NCBI RefSeq assembly: GCF_000161935.1
Contig: NZ_GG698803.1
Location: 268,888-332,887, forward strand
Source: Limosilactobacillus coleohominis 101-4-CHN
GTDB taxonomy: Bacteria; Bacillota; Bacilli; Lactobacillales; Lactobacillaceae
Reading direction: 5' to 3'
Length of the DNA stretch: 64,000 nucleotides
In this document: piece after piece, positions 1-9,009 of the stretch
Numbering within the stretch: position 1 is the stretch's first letter
How the letters are laid out: each line of letters opens with the position of its first letter
The notes under the pieces: generated by a model
Seen by the model: the letters and a program-made list of their open reading frames with translations, nothing else
Told to the model about the DNA's origin: nothing
Databases searched by the model: none
Made by a program: the position numbers and the translations under genes

Positions 1-257
1 GCTTTTTCTTTGTCTTCATTTAAATTAACGACAACACACTCGGCTTCTTTGATCCCTTCATCCTGGAGAATCTTTAACCGCTGGTGTCCGCCAACCACGC
101 GACCAGTTTGCTGGTTCCAGATGATTGGATCAACGTAGCCGAATTCTTTCATTGAGTGTTTTAGCTTTTCGTAGTCAGGATCACCTGGCTTTAAGTCTTT
201 TCGTGGATTGTAATCCGCGGGGATGAGGTCCGGTATTTTTTTCTTAACAAATTTCAT
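1..257 (-). CDS. ParB-like N-terminal domain protein of prophage (partial)
   Basis: This is the first 85 codons of a gene that continues beyond the left edge. The translation begins MKFVKKKIPDLIPADYNPRK and contains a VGGHQRL box typical of the ParB/Srx-like nuclease-CTPase fold. In phages this domain is often fused to or paired with a DNA adenine or cytosine methyltransferase, but the C-terminal part is not in view. The ATG overlaps the TAA of the terminase small subunit gene (TAATG), so the two are translationally coupled. Family assignment is good; function is open. Confidence 0.8.
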   Translation of the reverse strand, partial: MKFVKKKIPDLIPADYNPRKDLKPGDPDYEKLKHSMKEFGYVDPIIWNQQTGRVVGGHQRLKILQDEGIKEAECVVVNLNEDKEK

Positions 258-799
258 TAGTTCATTCCTTTCCGACTTCTTAAGAGTCTTTCCATGACAT
301 CATCTTGTGGTGTTGATCCTTGATAAGTCGTGGCATTGTTTTCTTTAACCACTTGAAAAATCTGAAACCATAATTGGCTCGATTGCTTCATGTAGTCACG
401 ACTCATGGAAACATATGGTGAAGCAATTGCATTACCAGTGGTAGGGTGGCGAGCGAGAAAACCAAACTTAGAGATACATTCTTCGCACTGGATCCACCGG
501 CTAACGCTAACGGCATAGTGTTCAATCAGCTGAGTGTTAACTAGCTTTTCACAACCACGTTCGACCAACCATTCCCAGGTTTCTTTGAAAATATCAGCGG
601 CGTCAAATTCTAAACCATTCTTCTGTTTGGCCTTGAGGTATTTCTTGACTGGCGGCATCACGTGGCCTTCCAGATTAGCTGGCTCTGGCAAATCAATGAC
701 GGTTGCTTCTTGGCCAGCTTCGAGCTTATCGTGAAGTGACTTAGGTTTACGTCCAGCACCAATTCGGGATCCACCACGATTCGTACCATCTTTAGCCAA
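257..799 (-). CDS. terS: Phage terminase small subunit (P27-like)
   Basis: A 180-residue protein that would bind the phage packaging site and hand DNA to the large terminase. It opens with a basic Gly/Arg-rich stretch (NRGGSRIGAGRKPK), typical of P27/terS-type small subunits, followed by a helical body with WEWLVERG and YMKQSSQLWFQIFQ segments. The large subunit is not in the window and would be expected further left. It sits after the HNH gene and before the ParB-like gene, the usual place where the replication block meets the packaging block. The start has a purine-rich SD (GGAGGGAGAGA on the minus strand). Confidence 0.8.
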   Translation of the reverse strand: MAKDGTNRGGSRIGAGRKPKSLHDKLEAGQEATVIDLPEPANLEGHVMPPVKKYLKAKQKNGLEFDAADIFKETWEWLVERGCEKLVNTQLIEHYAVSVSRWIQCEECISKFGFLARHPTTGNAIASPYVSMSRDYMKQSSQLWFQIFQVVKENNATTYQGSTPQDDVMERLLRSRKGMN

Positions 800-918
800 A
801 TCTCTCCCTCCTTCCGGCAGGGGTTAATACCCTGTTTGATTTCGATTTTTTGTACACGAAGGCCCAGGCCCGCTCCCGCGCGAAAAATTTTTAAGGATTT
901 GATGGCCCCCTCCGTGGT

Positions 919-1296
919 TTAGTAATGATATCGACGTGGCTTTTTATGCCAGCGATCATCCATCTGGGCGGTGATGCGGGAGTGGCATGGCTTACATAAT
1001 GCCATCAGGTTCTTGAACTCGTTGGTGCCGCCGTGTTCCAGAGGCAGAACGTGATGGACCTCGGTGGCTTGGGTATACCTTCCTTGGCTTAGGCACATCT
1101 CACAGAAGGGATGGTGGAGCAAGTAGCGTTGACGGATCTTTGGCCAGCCGTAATGATAGCGCGGACGACTACGCTTTGGTCGTTGGTAACGATTATAGTG
1201 AGAGCTGACTTGCTTGGCGTGCGCGTCACAATAAGTGTTGTGGGTTAATCGTGGGCAGCCAGGGTAGCGACAGGGTTTCTTAGGTGAGTAAGGCAT
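919..1296 (-). CDS. HNH endonuclease (phage)
   Basis: 125 residues from an ATG at 1296. That start was chosen over an upstream in-frame ATG because an AAAGGAGG site sits 7 bases before it. The protein has an N-terminal CRYPGC...YCDAH zinc-like knuckle, a CEMC pair, the HNH core VHHVLPLEHGGTNEFKN and a closing CKPC, so it is a complete zinc-supported HNH fold. In tailed phages an HNH protein beside the terminase genes takes part in specific packaging-site cleavage. The terminal RYHY tail is basic. It could alternatively be a homing nuclease, but its position next to terS favours a packaging role. Confidence 0.87.
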   Translation of the reverse strand: MPYSPKKPCRYPGCPRLTHNTYCDAHAKQVSSHYNRYQRPKRSRPRYHYGWPKIRQRYLLHHPFCEMCLSQGRYTQATEVHHVLPLEHGGTNEFKNLMALCKPCHSRITAQMDDRWHKKPRRYHY

Positions 1297-1443
1297 GACA
1301 CTCCTCCTTTCTGAGGTTATAAGAAAAGCCCAGCAGTTTGCACCGCCAGGCTTCAATGTTATAAAGCAAATGCCTTTATCCTAATTTTCTACACTACTAT
1401 CGTAACATGGATAGGCTGATTGTTTGTTCTGCGTTTTACCTTT

Positions 1444-1911
1444 CTAATGATGGGATCCATAAAGTAAGAGCGTGAGGTGATCGAGTGCTTTGTTCTTTCG
1501 ATTGTAAGCAGTGGTTTTCGCAATGAAGTACTTGTCCATCACGATGGTTAGTCCCTCGTTCATTGACTGGTTTGGAGTGCGATAGCAGACATCTAAAACA
1601 AAGCGCTCGTCTTCAGATAACTCTTGCCAGGCTGGCTCGAACCACTTGAAGTAAAGTTGGGCTTGTTGGTAGCGTTCATTCAGCTTGGTTGTCTCATCGA
1701 TGCCATGCAGCAGGCGATGCTCAGTTGGGTTATCTTTTTTACTGCCGCCAGGTACGAAACCGTAGCGTGGCGAACTGACACCAATCATTTGTTCCCTGGC
1801 TAGCTTCAAGTCGTCTTGGTAAGAGTCAATGATGAACTTCATACCATCGTAATCTTTCAAGGCTGCAACGGTTGCTCGCCGTTTGTCTAAGTAATTCCAC
1901 ATGATACTCAT
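1444..1911 (-). CDS. ArpU/DUF1492-type phage transcriptional regulator
   Basis: 155 residues, predicted cytoplasmic. It resembles the DUF1492/ArpU/RinA group that controls late gene expression in phages of Gram-positive bacteria. It has a helical N-terminus (YLDKRRATVAALKDYDGMK), a middle with ERYQQAQLYFKWFEP, and a C-terminal sigma-region-4-like helix-turn-helix (DERFVLDVCYR...IAKTTAYNRKNKALDHL). Its ATG overlaps the stop of the SNF2 gene (ATGA). It is the last gene before HNH/terS, as expected for a late activator. The motif match was made by eye, so the exact Pfam family is uncertain. Confidence 0.7.
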   Translation of the reverse strand: MSIMWNYLDKRRATVAALKDYDGMKFIIDSYQDDLKLAREQMIGVSSPRYGFVPGGSKKDNPTEHRLLHGIDETTKLNERYQQAQLYFKWFEPAWQELSEDERFVLDVCYRTPNQSMNEGLTIVMDKYFIAKTTAYNRKNKALDHLTLLLYGSHH

Positions 1912-3263
1912 GCCATAACACTTCCTTTCAGGTTGGCTTTCACTGCGTTAATTAAAGCTAACTGGGTTTTATCTTTACGTTTCAAGGCAGCCAGAATGTT
2001 TTCGTCAATGGTTCCTTCGGTGATGATGTGGTGGATAACTACTGGCTGACGCTGTCCTTGTCGCCAGAGCCGAGCGTTAGTTTGCTGGTAGAGTTCCAGA
2101 CTCCAAGTTAATCCATACCAAATCAAGGTGGCACCACCAGCCTGCAGGTTGAGACCATGTCCGGCAGAAGCAGGATGAATCAATGCCAATGGAATATTAC
2201 CAGCATTCCAGTCCTGAATGTCACGGGGTGTTTTGATCTCACGAACTTTGAAACGACTTTTAATCTGGATTAGATCATGTTTGAACCAGTAAGCTACCAA
2301 GACAGGTTTACCATTAGCAGCTTCAACCAAATCTTCAAGGGCATCAAGTTTTCGCTGGTGAATTTGAACAATCTGCTGCTGGTCGTCGTAGACACAACCA
2401 TTTGCCATCTGGCAAAGTTTATTCGATAGACTGGTTGCGTTGAGGACATCGATTTGTTTACCCTGGGTTGAAACTACTAGCTGGGCATTAAGCTCATCAT
2501 AGATTGCCTGCTCACTATTACTCATTTTTACCGGAACGGTGTTCATAGTTAATGGTGGCAGATTCAAGTAGTCCTTAGACTTCATAGAAATGGTGATGTC
2601 ATCAATGGCACGGTAGATACTTTGCTCAGCGCCAGGCTTGGGTTTGTAGGTAAACACTTGATACATGTTCCGTTTGTCGGGGTCAAAGTAGTTCATCCGG
2701 TAAGATGAGATGAAGCGCCCGAGTCGTTGGCCCATGTCCAGTACGCGGAATTCCGCCCACAGATCCATCAAGCCATTAGACGACGGTGTACCTGTTAAGC
2801 CAACCACGCGTTTAATCAAGGGTCGTACTCGTTTGAGGGCTTTGAAGCGTTGTGAGCGGTAGGACTTAAAACTGGAGAGTTCATCGATCACCAACATGTC
2901 ATAGTCAAAGGAAGTACCAGAGGATTCAATTAGCCATTTCAAGTTTTCCCGGTTGATGATATAAATGTTGACATCTTGTTGTAGTGCTTTGATTCTTTGT
3001 GTCCTAGAACCAGTGACAACAGAGTAGGTAAGGCCTTTTAAGTGGTCCCACTTTTCAATTTCTTCCGGCCAGGTTTGTTTTGCCACGCGCAATGGTGCAA
3101 CAACTAAGACTCTTTGCACTTCACCACAATTGATGAGTTGCTTGATGGCCGTCAAAGTAATGACGCTTTTACCAAGTCCCATATCAAGCAAGATAGCTGC
3201 TATGGGATGGTCCAGAATAAACTGAGTTGCATATTGTTGATATTCATGCGGCTTGTATTGCAT
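1908..3263 (-). CDS. SNF2-family DEAD/DEAH helicase (phage)
   Basis: About 451 residues from an ATG at 3263 preceded by GGGGGAA; an upstream ATG at 3317 would add an unrelated tail. It is an SF2 SNF2-like translocase: Walker A LDMGLGKS near residues 26-33, motif II DELS near 127-130, LTGTPSSNG (motif III) and the C-terminal pair SAGHGLNLQ and QTNARLWRQGQ (motifs V and VI). Such genes sit beside VRR-NUC in many Lactobacillus and Streptococcus prophages and probably help remodel or repair replicating phage DNA. It overlaps the VRR-NUC gene by 20 bases. DELS in place of DEAH is normal in this phage group. Confidence 0.9.
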   Translation of the reverse strand: MQYKPHEYQQYATQFILDHPIAAILLDMGLGKSVITLTAIKQLINCGEVQRVLVVAPLRVAKQTWPEEIEKWDHLKGLTYSVVTGSRTQRIKALQQDVNIYIINRENLKWLIESSGTSFDYDMLVIDELSSFKSYRSQRFKALKRVRPLIKRVVGLTGTPSSNGLMDLWAEFRVLDMGQRLGRFISSYRMNYFDPDKRNMYQVFTYKPKPGAEQSIYRAIDDITISMKSKDYLNLPPLTMNTVPVKMSNSEQAIYDELNAQLVVSTQGKQIDVLNATSLSNKLCQMANGCVYDDQQQIVQIHQRKLDALEDLVEAANGKPVLVAYWFKHDLIQIKSRFKVREIKTPRDIQDWNAGNIPLALIHPASAGHGLNLQAGGATLIWYGLTWSLELYQQTNARLWRQGQRQPVVIHHIITEGTIDENILAALKRKDKTQLALINAVKANLKGSVMA

Positions 3264-3525
3264 CAAGCATTCCCCCAATCTGATCAAACTGGTCGCAAAC
3301 AAAAACCTGGTAGCCAAGCCGTTTTAATTGGTTGATTCTTTGTACTTGCAACGGGCGGGGATGCTTACCAGGAGCCTTCATCTCCACAAAGCCCATGTGG
3401 CCATCAGGCAGGAGAACTAACCGATCAGGTACTCCGGCCATCGATGGGGAGGTGAACTTCAGGCAAAGGCCCCCACGTTGGTGAGTAGCTTTGACAAAAG
3501 CAGTTTCAATTCGTTTTTCTAACAT
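3244..3525 (-). CDS. VRR-NUC domain nuclease
   Basis: 93 residues, the whole length being one VRR-NUC (PD-(D/E)XK-type) nuclease domain: E6 near the N-terminus, AGVPDRLVL, then FVEMKAPGKHPRPLQ, where D, E and K form the metal-binding triad, and QVFVCDQFDQI at the end. VRR-NUC proteins cut branched DNA, and stand-alone phage versions form multimers. It is directly upstream of the SNF2 helicase with overlapping reading frames, which suggests the two act together on recombination or replication intermediates. The start has AGAAAGGA a few bases upstream. Confidence 0.9.
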   Translation of the reverse strand: MLEKRIETAFVKATHQRGGLCLKFTSPSMAGVPDRLVLLPDGHMGFVEMKAPGKHPRPLQVQRINQLKRLGYQVFVCDQFDQIGGMLDAIQAA

Positions 3526-3575
3526 TTATAAAATCCTTTCTAAACGTTGATTTATCAGTGATTCGTCAGGATTAA

Positions 3576-3740
3576 TGACGGTCGTGTCAGTTGATTTACT
3601 ACTCTTCTCTATACCTCTTTTTTTCTATTTTTATTCCTATATACAAGTAAGGTAAAAGAGTGTCATGACTGTCATTAGGATTGGTAAATACTGATGTATC
3701 AAGTTTTTTAAGTTGTAAAGGGTGACAGTCGATGACAGTC
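3576..3740. repeat. TGACAGTC-like octamers between VRR-NUC and primase genes
   Basis: The 213-base gap between the primase stop (3739) and the VRR-NUC start contains TGACAGTC at 3723-3730 and again at 3733-3740, its reverse complement GACTGTCA at 3667-3674, and the variant TGACGGTC at 3576-3583. The stretch is otherwise AT-rich. Four near-identical octamers beside a primase-helicase gene look like iterons, so this could be the phage replication origin. That role is inference from position and repetition only. Confidence 0.4.
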
Positions 3741-5994
3741 AACTGAGGAATTCATCAGCCTTAACTTTTAATCGCAGTCCCTTGATGAAACGACCGTTTT
3801 GTTTGTGTTGACGTTGAAAGCCAGCATTTTTGAGGGCCGTGTAAAAGTCTGACGTGCTGCGGATATATTCACCGATACTTTGACAATATTCGCGATACTT
3901 TTGATAAAGATCGCCTGACTTTTGTTCATAACTGGGGTCAAGTTCACAATTCTCATTAAGAAAATGTCCTAGCCAATCGTTATTAGCGTGGTAGGATCGT
4001 ACCGCTTTGGTTACGGCAACGGGGGTGGTTAACTGGTAATTTTGCTGAATGATTCGCTGGGCACCCTCAATAATCCACTGCAATACCGCTGGACCAGCTT
4101 GTTCGGTTAGATACTGAGCATAGTTTTTAATGTCATTCCGTTTAGCAATCGTGGCTTTAAAGGGAATCACAATCAATCGGCGCCAGATTCCTTCATCATT
4201 ACCACCTACGTGGGGCAGGTAATTGGTGTATAACACGATGGTGTGGCTGGGCGTAAAAGAGAAAGGTTTCATGTATTTCTTTTCGGCATAGATTTCATCA
4301 GTTGAACAGAGTTGCTTGACGATGGAAGTGTTCAGTCGCTTACCTTCTTCTAGTTCAGCGGAGATGATTAGCCGCTTGCCTTTGACTTCGGCCATCTCTG
4401 GTTTGACGTTTCGCCGAACACCAGTGGTCAAGGCATCAGCTGAGAGGTGACCGGTATAAGTGCCGAGTACATTAGCGATGGTGTTCCAGAAGGTTGACTT
4501 ACCATTCCTCCCGCTGCCGTAAGCAATAATCAGAGCTTCCAGGTACACCTGACCGATCGCCACCAGTCCCACAATTTCTTGGACGTAATTAATCAACGCT
4601 TGGTCACCACAGAAGAAAGTAGTAAGTGCTTCTTGCCAGAGTGAAGCTCCTTGATTACCAGGAACACAGGATGTGGATTTGGTGATTAATTCATCAGCTT
4701 GAATTTCCTGTTGACCGTGCATCCCTTTCTTTAAATTGAAAGGTCCGTTGGGCGTGTTCAATAAAAACGGATCAGCATCAAAATCATTAATCTCTTTGAC
4801 GAGCTTTGGTCGAGAATTAGTTAAGATCCCGTTAATACCTCGAGTGCTGCGTTCCTTGAGAATAAAGGCTTCGTAAGCTTTAGCATTTTCGTAATCTTTG
4901 AATGCGGCTAGTTGTTCATCATTAAAAGTACGACTAGCTTTTGTTTTACCCATTGCTTGCAAAGCGGATGTCACACCATTTTGCTGAATCTTCTTATAAC
5001 TATTAGTGACACGAAGCTGAGCATCAGTTAATTGTTTATCGGTAAAGCGCTGGACTTCACCGAGAGCTAAAGGTTCCGATTCCTGCCAAACCTTCCCATC
5101 GAACCACATAAAACCTGATTGGTTGGTATAGCAAACCCGCTCTTTGCAGTTGTTGACAAAGACATAAGATTCACCAGTATCCGAGTAATCATCCGGTTGT
5201 AGATCGTCATTGGGCTGATTGTATTCTTCAGGCGGAATATAACCTTTTTGACTAGCCATGCGCTGACCAAATTTGGTGGCACTATGCCAGATGTTTTTTA
5301 ATTCCTGCTTGCTTAGTGGTGGATCACATTTAGCAGCTTCTTCCTGAAATGCCTGACGAGCTTCAGCAGTATTGCCAAGACGCATAATGATGCGACCGGC
5401 AAAATGTGAGAGGGTTGCATTACGTTTGCCTTCATGGATTGATCCGATGTTTTGCTGAGCAAAGTAACGCTGGGCCATCATAAATTTGTCCACGGCTTGT
5501 GATCCTTCATGCCAGATGGCTTTAGTACTAGGCACACCAAAGACAAACCGGGCCGCATCAAGCGCATTGTCATCAAAATAGGGAAAGTATTCTTGAATTT
5601 CGTGTTTTAGTTCGGCGTAGGTTTTAGCATCCGTAATCTCAGTAATCGGAAAGTAGACGTGAAACTTAGGCCGGGGTGTTTTATGGTGCTTGGCCTTCAT
5701 ATTGTTTCGCGAGAAAGTAATGGCGTAGGAAACATCATCGAAATAGTTAGCAATGTTTGCAGGTTTGATCCAAGTAGTCGGATCGTCAGAATGATCGTTA
5801 TCGCAGTCCATGATCAGGCAGTCAGCTTTGATGAAGTTGGCAATAGCGCGTTGGTTATTTGTAAATTGACCGCAGACATGGTCATAATGGGCAGCCTGTT
5901 CTAATTCCTGTGCGTTAGTGATAGTTTGTTGATGAGGATAGATCGTATTGCTAGCCTGACCGGAATTACCTGCCATCGATAAAGTAAAATGCAT
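3739..5994 (-). CDS. Phage primase-helicase (AEP primase fused to D5/SF3 helicase)
   Basis: 751 residues combining primer synthesis and DNA unwinding. The N-terminal part carries archaeo-eukaryotic primase features: LIMDCDNDH near 60-68 with the metal-binding acidic pair, and RPKFHVYFP near 108-116. Around 215-250 is a PriCT-like helical linker. A D5_N-type region follows, then an SF3 ATPase with Walker A AYGSGRNGKST near 491-501 and an arginine-finger region with GIWRRL. Poxvirus D5-like primases load at phage or plasmid origins. Its ATG lies 2 bases after the stop of the neighbouring DUF4406-like gene, so it is in one operon with the polymerase. Confidence 0.92.
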   Translation of the reverse strand: MHFTLSMAGNSGQASNTIYPHQQTITNAQELEQAAHYDHVCGQFTNNQRAIANFIKADCLIMDCDNDHSDDPTTWIKPANIANYFDDVSYAITFSRNNMKAKHHKTPRPKFHVYFPITEITDAKTYAELKHEIQEYFPYFDDNALDAARFVFGVPSTKAIWHEGSQAVDKFMMAQRYFAQQNIGSIHEGKRNATLSHFAGRIIMRLGNTAEARQAFQEEAAKCDPPLSKQELKNIWHSATKFGQRMASQKGYIPPEEYNQPNDDLQPDDYSDTGESYVFVNNCKERVCYTNQSGFMWFDGKVWQESEPLALGEVQRFTDKQLTDAQLRVTNSYKKIQQNGVTSALQAMGKTKASRTFNDEQLAAFKDYENAKAYEAFILKERSTRGINGILTNSRPKLVKEINDFDADPFLLNTPNGPFNLKKGMHGQQEIQADELITKSTSCVPGNQGASLWQEALTTFFCGDQALINYVQEIVGLVAIGQVYLEALIIAYGSGRNGKSTFWNTIANVLGTYTGHLSADALTTGVRRNVKPEMAEVKGKRLIISAELEEGKRLNTSIVKQLCSTDEIYAEKKYMKPFSFTPSHTIVLYTNYLPHVGGNDEGIWRRLIVIPFKATIAKRNDIKNYAQYLTEQAGPAVLQWIIEGAQRIIQQNYQLTTPVAVTKAVRSYHANNDWLGHFLNENCELDPSYEQKSGDLYQKYREYCQSIGEYIRSTSDFYTALKNAGFQRQHKQNGRFIKGLRLKVKADEFLS

Positions 5995-5996
5995 CT

Positions 5997-6383
5997 TTAG
6001 TTGGCCTCCATTTCATTATTAAAGTAGCGGATATTTTTATTTTTACGTTTGGCAAAGCGGATGAAGTAGCACATATCGTGCGTCGGTTTACCAAATGACC
6101 AGGCTTCGGCGCATTTAGTCAGTAGCACAATGTTAATAAAAGTGGCTACTTGAAATTCCTGTGAATGGTGCAGGTTAATAAATTGAGGTAGGTAAAGCTG
6201 TGGACAAATGGGAATGCCGCCATGTTGATAGACAAATCGGCAGTAAGACTGCACCTTATGAACGATCACTGGATCTTTTTTCACTACTTCCGTAAAGGGA
6301 GCGACTACGAAGATCAACGGTCGGTAGTTGGGATTAGGCTTATTGGTACGTAGCTTGGCGATAGCTAGCGTTGCTTCTGACAT
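5997..6383 (-). CDS. DUF4406-like phage protein
   Basis: 128 residues without signal peptide or membrane segment. The pattern PLIFVVAPFTEVV...YCRFVYQHGGIPICPQLYLPQF...VLLTKCAEAWSFGKPTHDM resembles DUF4406/DUF7768 proteins, which have a nucleoside 2-deoxyribosyltransferase-like Rossmann fold (compare YxSPxxG...AxxxGxxPxxPH in that superfamily). Role in the phage is unknown, possibly in nucleotide metabolism. It sits between the polymerase and primase genes with an AGAAAGGAT site before the ATG. Confidence 0.65.
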   Translation of the reverse strand: MSEATLAIAKLRTNKPNPNYRPLIFVVAPFTEVVKKDPVIVHKVQSYCRFVYQHGGIPICPQLYLPQFINLHHSQEFQVATFINIVLLTKCAEAWSFGKPTHDMCYFIRFAKRKNKNIRYFNNEMEAN

Positions 6384-6469
6384 AGATTCAGATCCTTTCT
6401 TAATAATTTATGGGACTAAAAAAGCCCTCACTGATAAGCCAGATGAGGGCGAGAAGTAAACCATAAAAA

Positions 6470-8404
6470 TTAATCTTTTTTGTAGAAGCCTCCGACAAAG
6501 CCAGCAGCATTGAGGATTAAGCCATCAGCCCAGTCAGGGACTTCGGTCATAATCTTAACTATTGTGTCGAGCGAGCGGTCTGTCGGAGCATCAATCACGG
6601 CTTCATCATGAATGTGCATTACGACAGGATTACCAGCTGTTTCTAAGCGACGCATAGCCCCGGCTAACAAGTCCCGACTAGTTGCTTGGACAATGTTTTC
6701 TACCAGCTTGGCCCCATAGGTTTCAATTCGATCCCATTTTTTCACGGTGTTGTTCCCCATGAAGGTAATCGATTCAGAACCAAACCGGTTAATGCCAATT
6801 TTAGGTTGGGGGTAGCAAAGATAACGTCCCGACCGTAAACGAAGAAACATGCAGCCACTCCGGTAAATAAACTTCATTCCGTGGGTAGTTTGCGGGAGGT
6901 GCGTTTTAATACATTCTTTAGCTGCTTTATCAACGTCCCACCAAAACTGCACAATGTGAGGACTAGCATTACGCCACATTTGAACCAGTGGTGGTAATTC
7001 ATCATCGGTTAGGCCAAGATTAGTGGCACCCATGGCTTTGAGCGCACCAATAGAACCGCCATAGCCCAGGGCGAGTTCCGCAATTTTACCCTTTTGACGG
7101 AGTTCACCATTGATTCCATGTTTGACCACCGGGACACCAAACATCTGGCTTGCGGATGCACAATAGATATCTTCATTCTTGGCAAAGGATTCTTGTCGCC
7201 ATTTTTCATTAGATAGCCAAGCAATCACCCGTGCTTCAACCGCTGAGAAGTCAGCCACGTAGAAATGATGATTTTTGCTAGGGATAAAAGCAGTGCGAAT
7301 CAATTGTGATAAGACGTCTGGTACTGAATCATAAAGCATTGCAAGTGCTGGTACGTTGCCTTGCTTAACTAATTCGCGAGCTTCTTCGAGGTCTGGCATT
7401 GAATTACGGGGAAGATTTTGTACTTGTACAAGGCGACCAGCCCACCGACCCGTCCGGTTAGCACCATAAAATTGTAAAAGACCATGGACACGACCATCTT
7501 GGCACATAGCTTTCTGCATAGCCTGATACTTTTTGATACTTGATTTAGATAACAACTGGCGGAGAGCTAATACTTGATGGACCGTGCCGGTAGTGGTTTG
7601 TAATAGCTGTGCCACTGATGCTTTGGATAGTGAATCAGTTTTAATGCCTTGCTGATGGAGCCAGTCTTTTAGTTGCAAAGGAGAGTTAGGATTTGCTAGA
7701 CCCGTTAATTTTTTAGCAGTTTGTAAGTACTGGTCATGGAAGACGTTTTGACATTTGATCGCATTGTTAACCAGTTGTTGGTCAATCCGGATACCGCGAT
7801 CATTAATGTCTTGATCCATCCAGTAGTTTTCCCATTCATTCTGTGGGACGGGGAAGCATTCGAGCTTCTGGGTGATTTCCATTTCAACCTCGACGTCACG
7901 CTGATTGTATTGCTTAAACTGTTGCCATTTATCAGGAGCATGGTAGGGGAAGTTACGAGTGCGATTTTGATTGGCCTTCGTAGGTTTGCAAGGTGTACAG
8001 AAGTAGCGCACAAGCTCTTTACCAGCAGTGATTTTTTGTCGTGGTAGCCCTAAAACGGTACCTACATCACGAAGCGACAAGGGTAGTCCTAAGGTAGCCG
8101 ACCATACCCGTGAGCAATGCCAACCAGCAGGCTTTAAGCGGTGGCTTACGAAACGTGACAGACAGACCCGTTCAAATTGAGCGTTAAAGGCACTTTTAAT
8201 AATAGTAGGATCATCTAACGCCTTAATAACCTGAGGAGGAATTGATTCACCCTGAGTGAGGTCTATAACCTTTACTGGACCGAAGTCGATAGCGTAGCCA
8301 AAAAGCAGGAGTTCAAAGTCTTTACTGTCTGCATAACGATAGACTCCAGTCTGGTTCAGGTTAGTATTGGAATAAGTTTCGATATCTATTGAAAGTTGCT
8401 TCAT
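6470..8404 (-). CDS. Phage family A DNA polymerase
   Basis: 644 residues. The N-terminal 3'-5' exonuclease begins with SIDIETYS, where D7 and E9 are metal ligands, and continues with FNAQFERVC. The polymerase part shows motif A YVADFSAVEARVIAWL with the catalytic Asp near 385, motif B with KIAELALGYGG, and motif C MHIHDEAV near 605. There is no 5'-nuclease domain, as usual for phage PolA-like enzymes. It is the replicative polymerase of this prophage, in one operon with the primase-helicase and DUF2815. An AGAAAGGAT site precedes the ATG. A small hairpin region 6404-6450 lies between it and the next gene. Confidence 0.95.
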   Translation of the reverse strand: MKQLSIDIETYSNTNLNQTGVYRYADSKDFELLLFGYAIDFGPVKVIDLTQGESIPPQVIKALDDPTIIKSAFNAQFERVCLSRFVSHRLKPAGWHCSRVWSATLGLPLSLRDVGTVLGLPRQKITAGKELVRYFCTPCKPTKANQNRTRNFPYHAPDKWQQFKQYNQRDVEVEMEITQKLECFPVPQNEWENYWMDQDINDRGIRIDQQLVNNAIKCQNVFHDQYLQTAKKLTGLANPNSPLQLKDWLHQQGIKTDSLSKASVAQLLQTTTGTVHQVLALRQLLSKSSIKKYQAMQKAMCQDGRVHGLLQFYGANRTGRWAGRLVQVQNLPRNSMPDLEEARELVKQGNVPALAMLYDSVPDVLSQLIRTAFIPSKNHHFYVADFSAVEARVIAWLSNEKWRQESFAKNEDIYCASASQMFGVPVVKHGINGELRQKGKIAELALGYGGSIGALKAMGATNLGLTDDELPPLVQMWRNASPHIVQFWWDVDKAAKECIKTHLPQTTHGMKFIYRSGCMFLRLRSGRYLCYPQPKIGINRFGSESITFMGNNTVKKWDRIETYGAKLVENIVQATSRDLLAGAMRRLETAGNPVVMHIHDEAVIDAPTDRSLDTIVKIMTEVPDWADGLILNAAGFVGGFYKKD

Positions 8405-8459
8405 TAGAAATCCTTTCTACAAAAAATGGGTAGTCAAAGTCGACTGCCCATCTTTTGGT

Positions 8460-9008
8460 TTAAGCTAAGAAATCATCATCGCTGTTGTCATCAATGGCGG
8501 TAAAGTCATCGCTGGCACTAGCATGTCCACCTAGTGGTTCTCCATCACGGATCTTTTGGATGTTACCCAGGCCACAGGCAATTCCACGGTTACCGTTGGT
8601 GTTAAAAGCATAGAAGTTAATCGATACTCGGGCATAGCAGCCACTGTAAACTTCATCACGATCAAGGATTGGTTGGACATGCTTGTCCACAATCTGTGGT
8701 GCCGTGATCGAATTAGCGTTGATGAAGTAACTATCTTGGTAGGCATCATCACGTTCCACATCTCCATCGCGCAGGGGTAGCTTGAGAGTAGCCTTGTTAG
8801 GCTTCTTACCACCGAACTTACCGATTCCTTCCTGGATAGCAGTATCGATTGCTTTCTCAATTGCATTGACCGTTTTCTGATCTGACTTAGGGATGATCAA
8901 GCTAACCGAATACTTTTCCTTTCCGCCATTGATGGACTTGGGTTCCCAGATGTTAGCGTAAGAAAGACGAGTATTGATACCAGTAACTACTTTAGTTTGT
9001 TGTGACAT
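8460..9008 (-). CDS. DUF2815 family phage protein (probable ssDNA-binding)
   Basis: 182 residues from the ATG at 9008, chosen because AAGGAGG lies 8 bases upstream; an earlier in-frame ATG at 9032 is inside the preceding gene. Recognised by TKVVTGINTRLSYANIWEPK near the N-terminus and the acidic C-terminal tail DDFTAIDDNSDDDFLA. DUF2815 proteins are predicted OB-fold single-strand binding proteins, and the acidic tail fits SSB-like partner recruitment. Encoded just before the DNA polymerase, which supports a replication role. Binding activity is inferred, not shown. Confidence 0.85.
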   Translation of the reverse strand: MSQQTKVVTGINTRLSYANIWEPKSINGGKEKYSVSLIIPKSDQKTVNAIEKAIDTAIQEGIGKFGGKKPNKATLKLPLRDGDVERDDAYQDSYFINANSITAPQIVDKHVQPILDRDEVYSGCYARVSINFYAFNTNGNRGIACGLGNIQKIRDGEPLGGHASASDDFTAIDDNSDDDFLA

Positions 9009-9009
9009 A

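Noticed and set aside
534-734. Plus-strand open frame opposite the terminase small subunit gene
   Set aside because: Fully inside a well-supported gene on the other strand and without SD.
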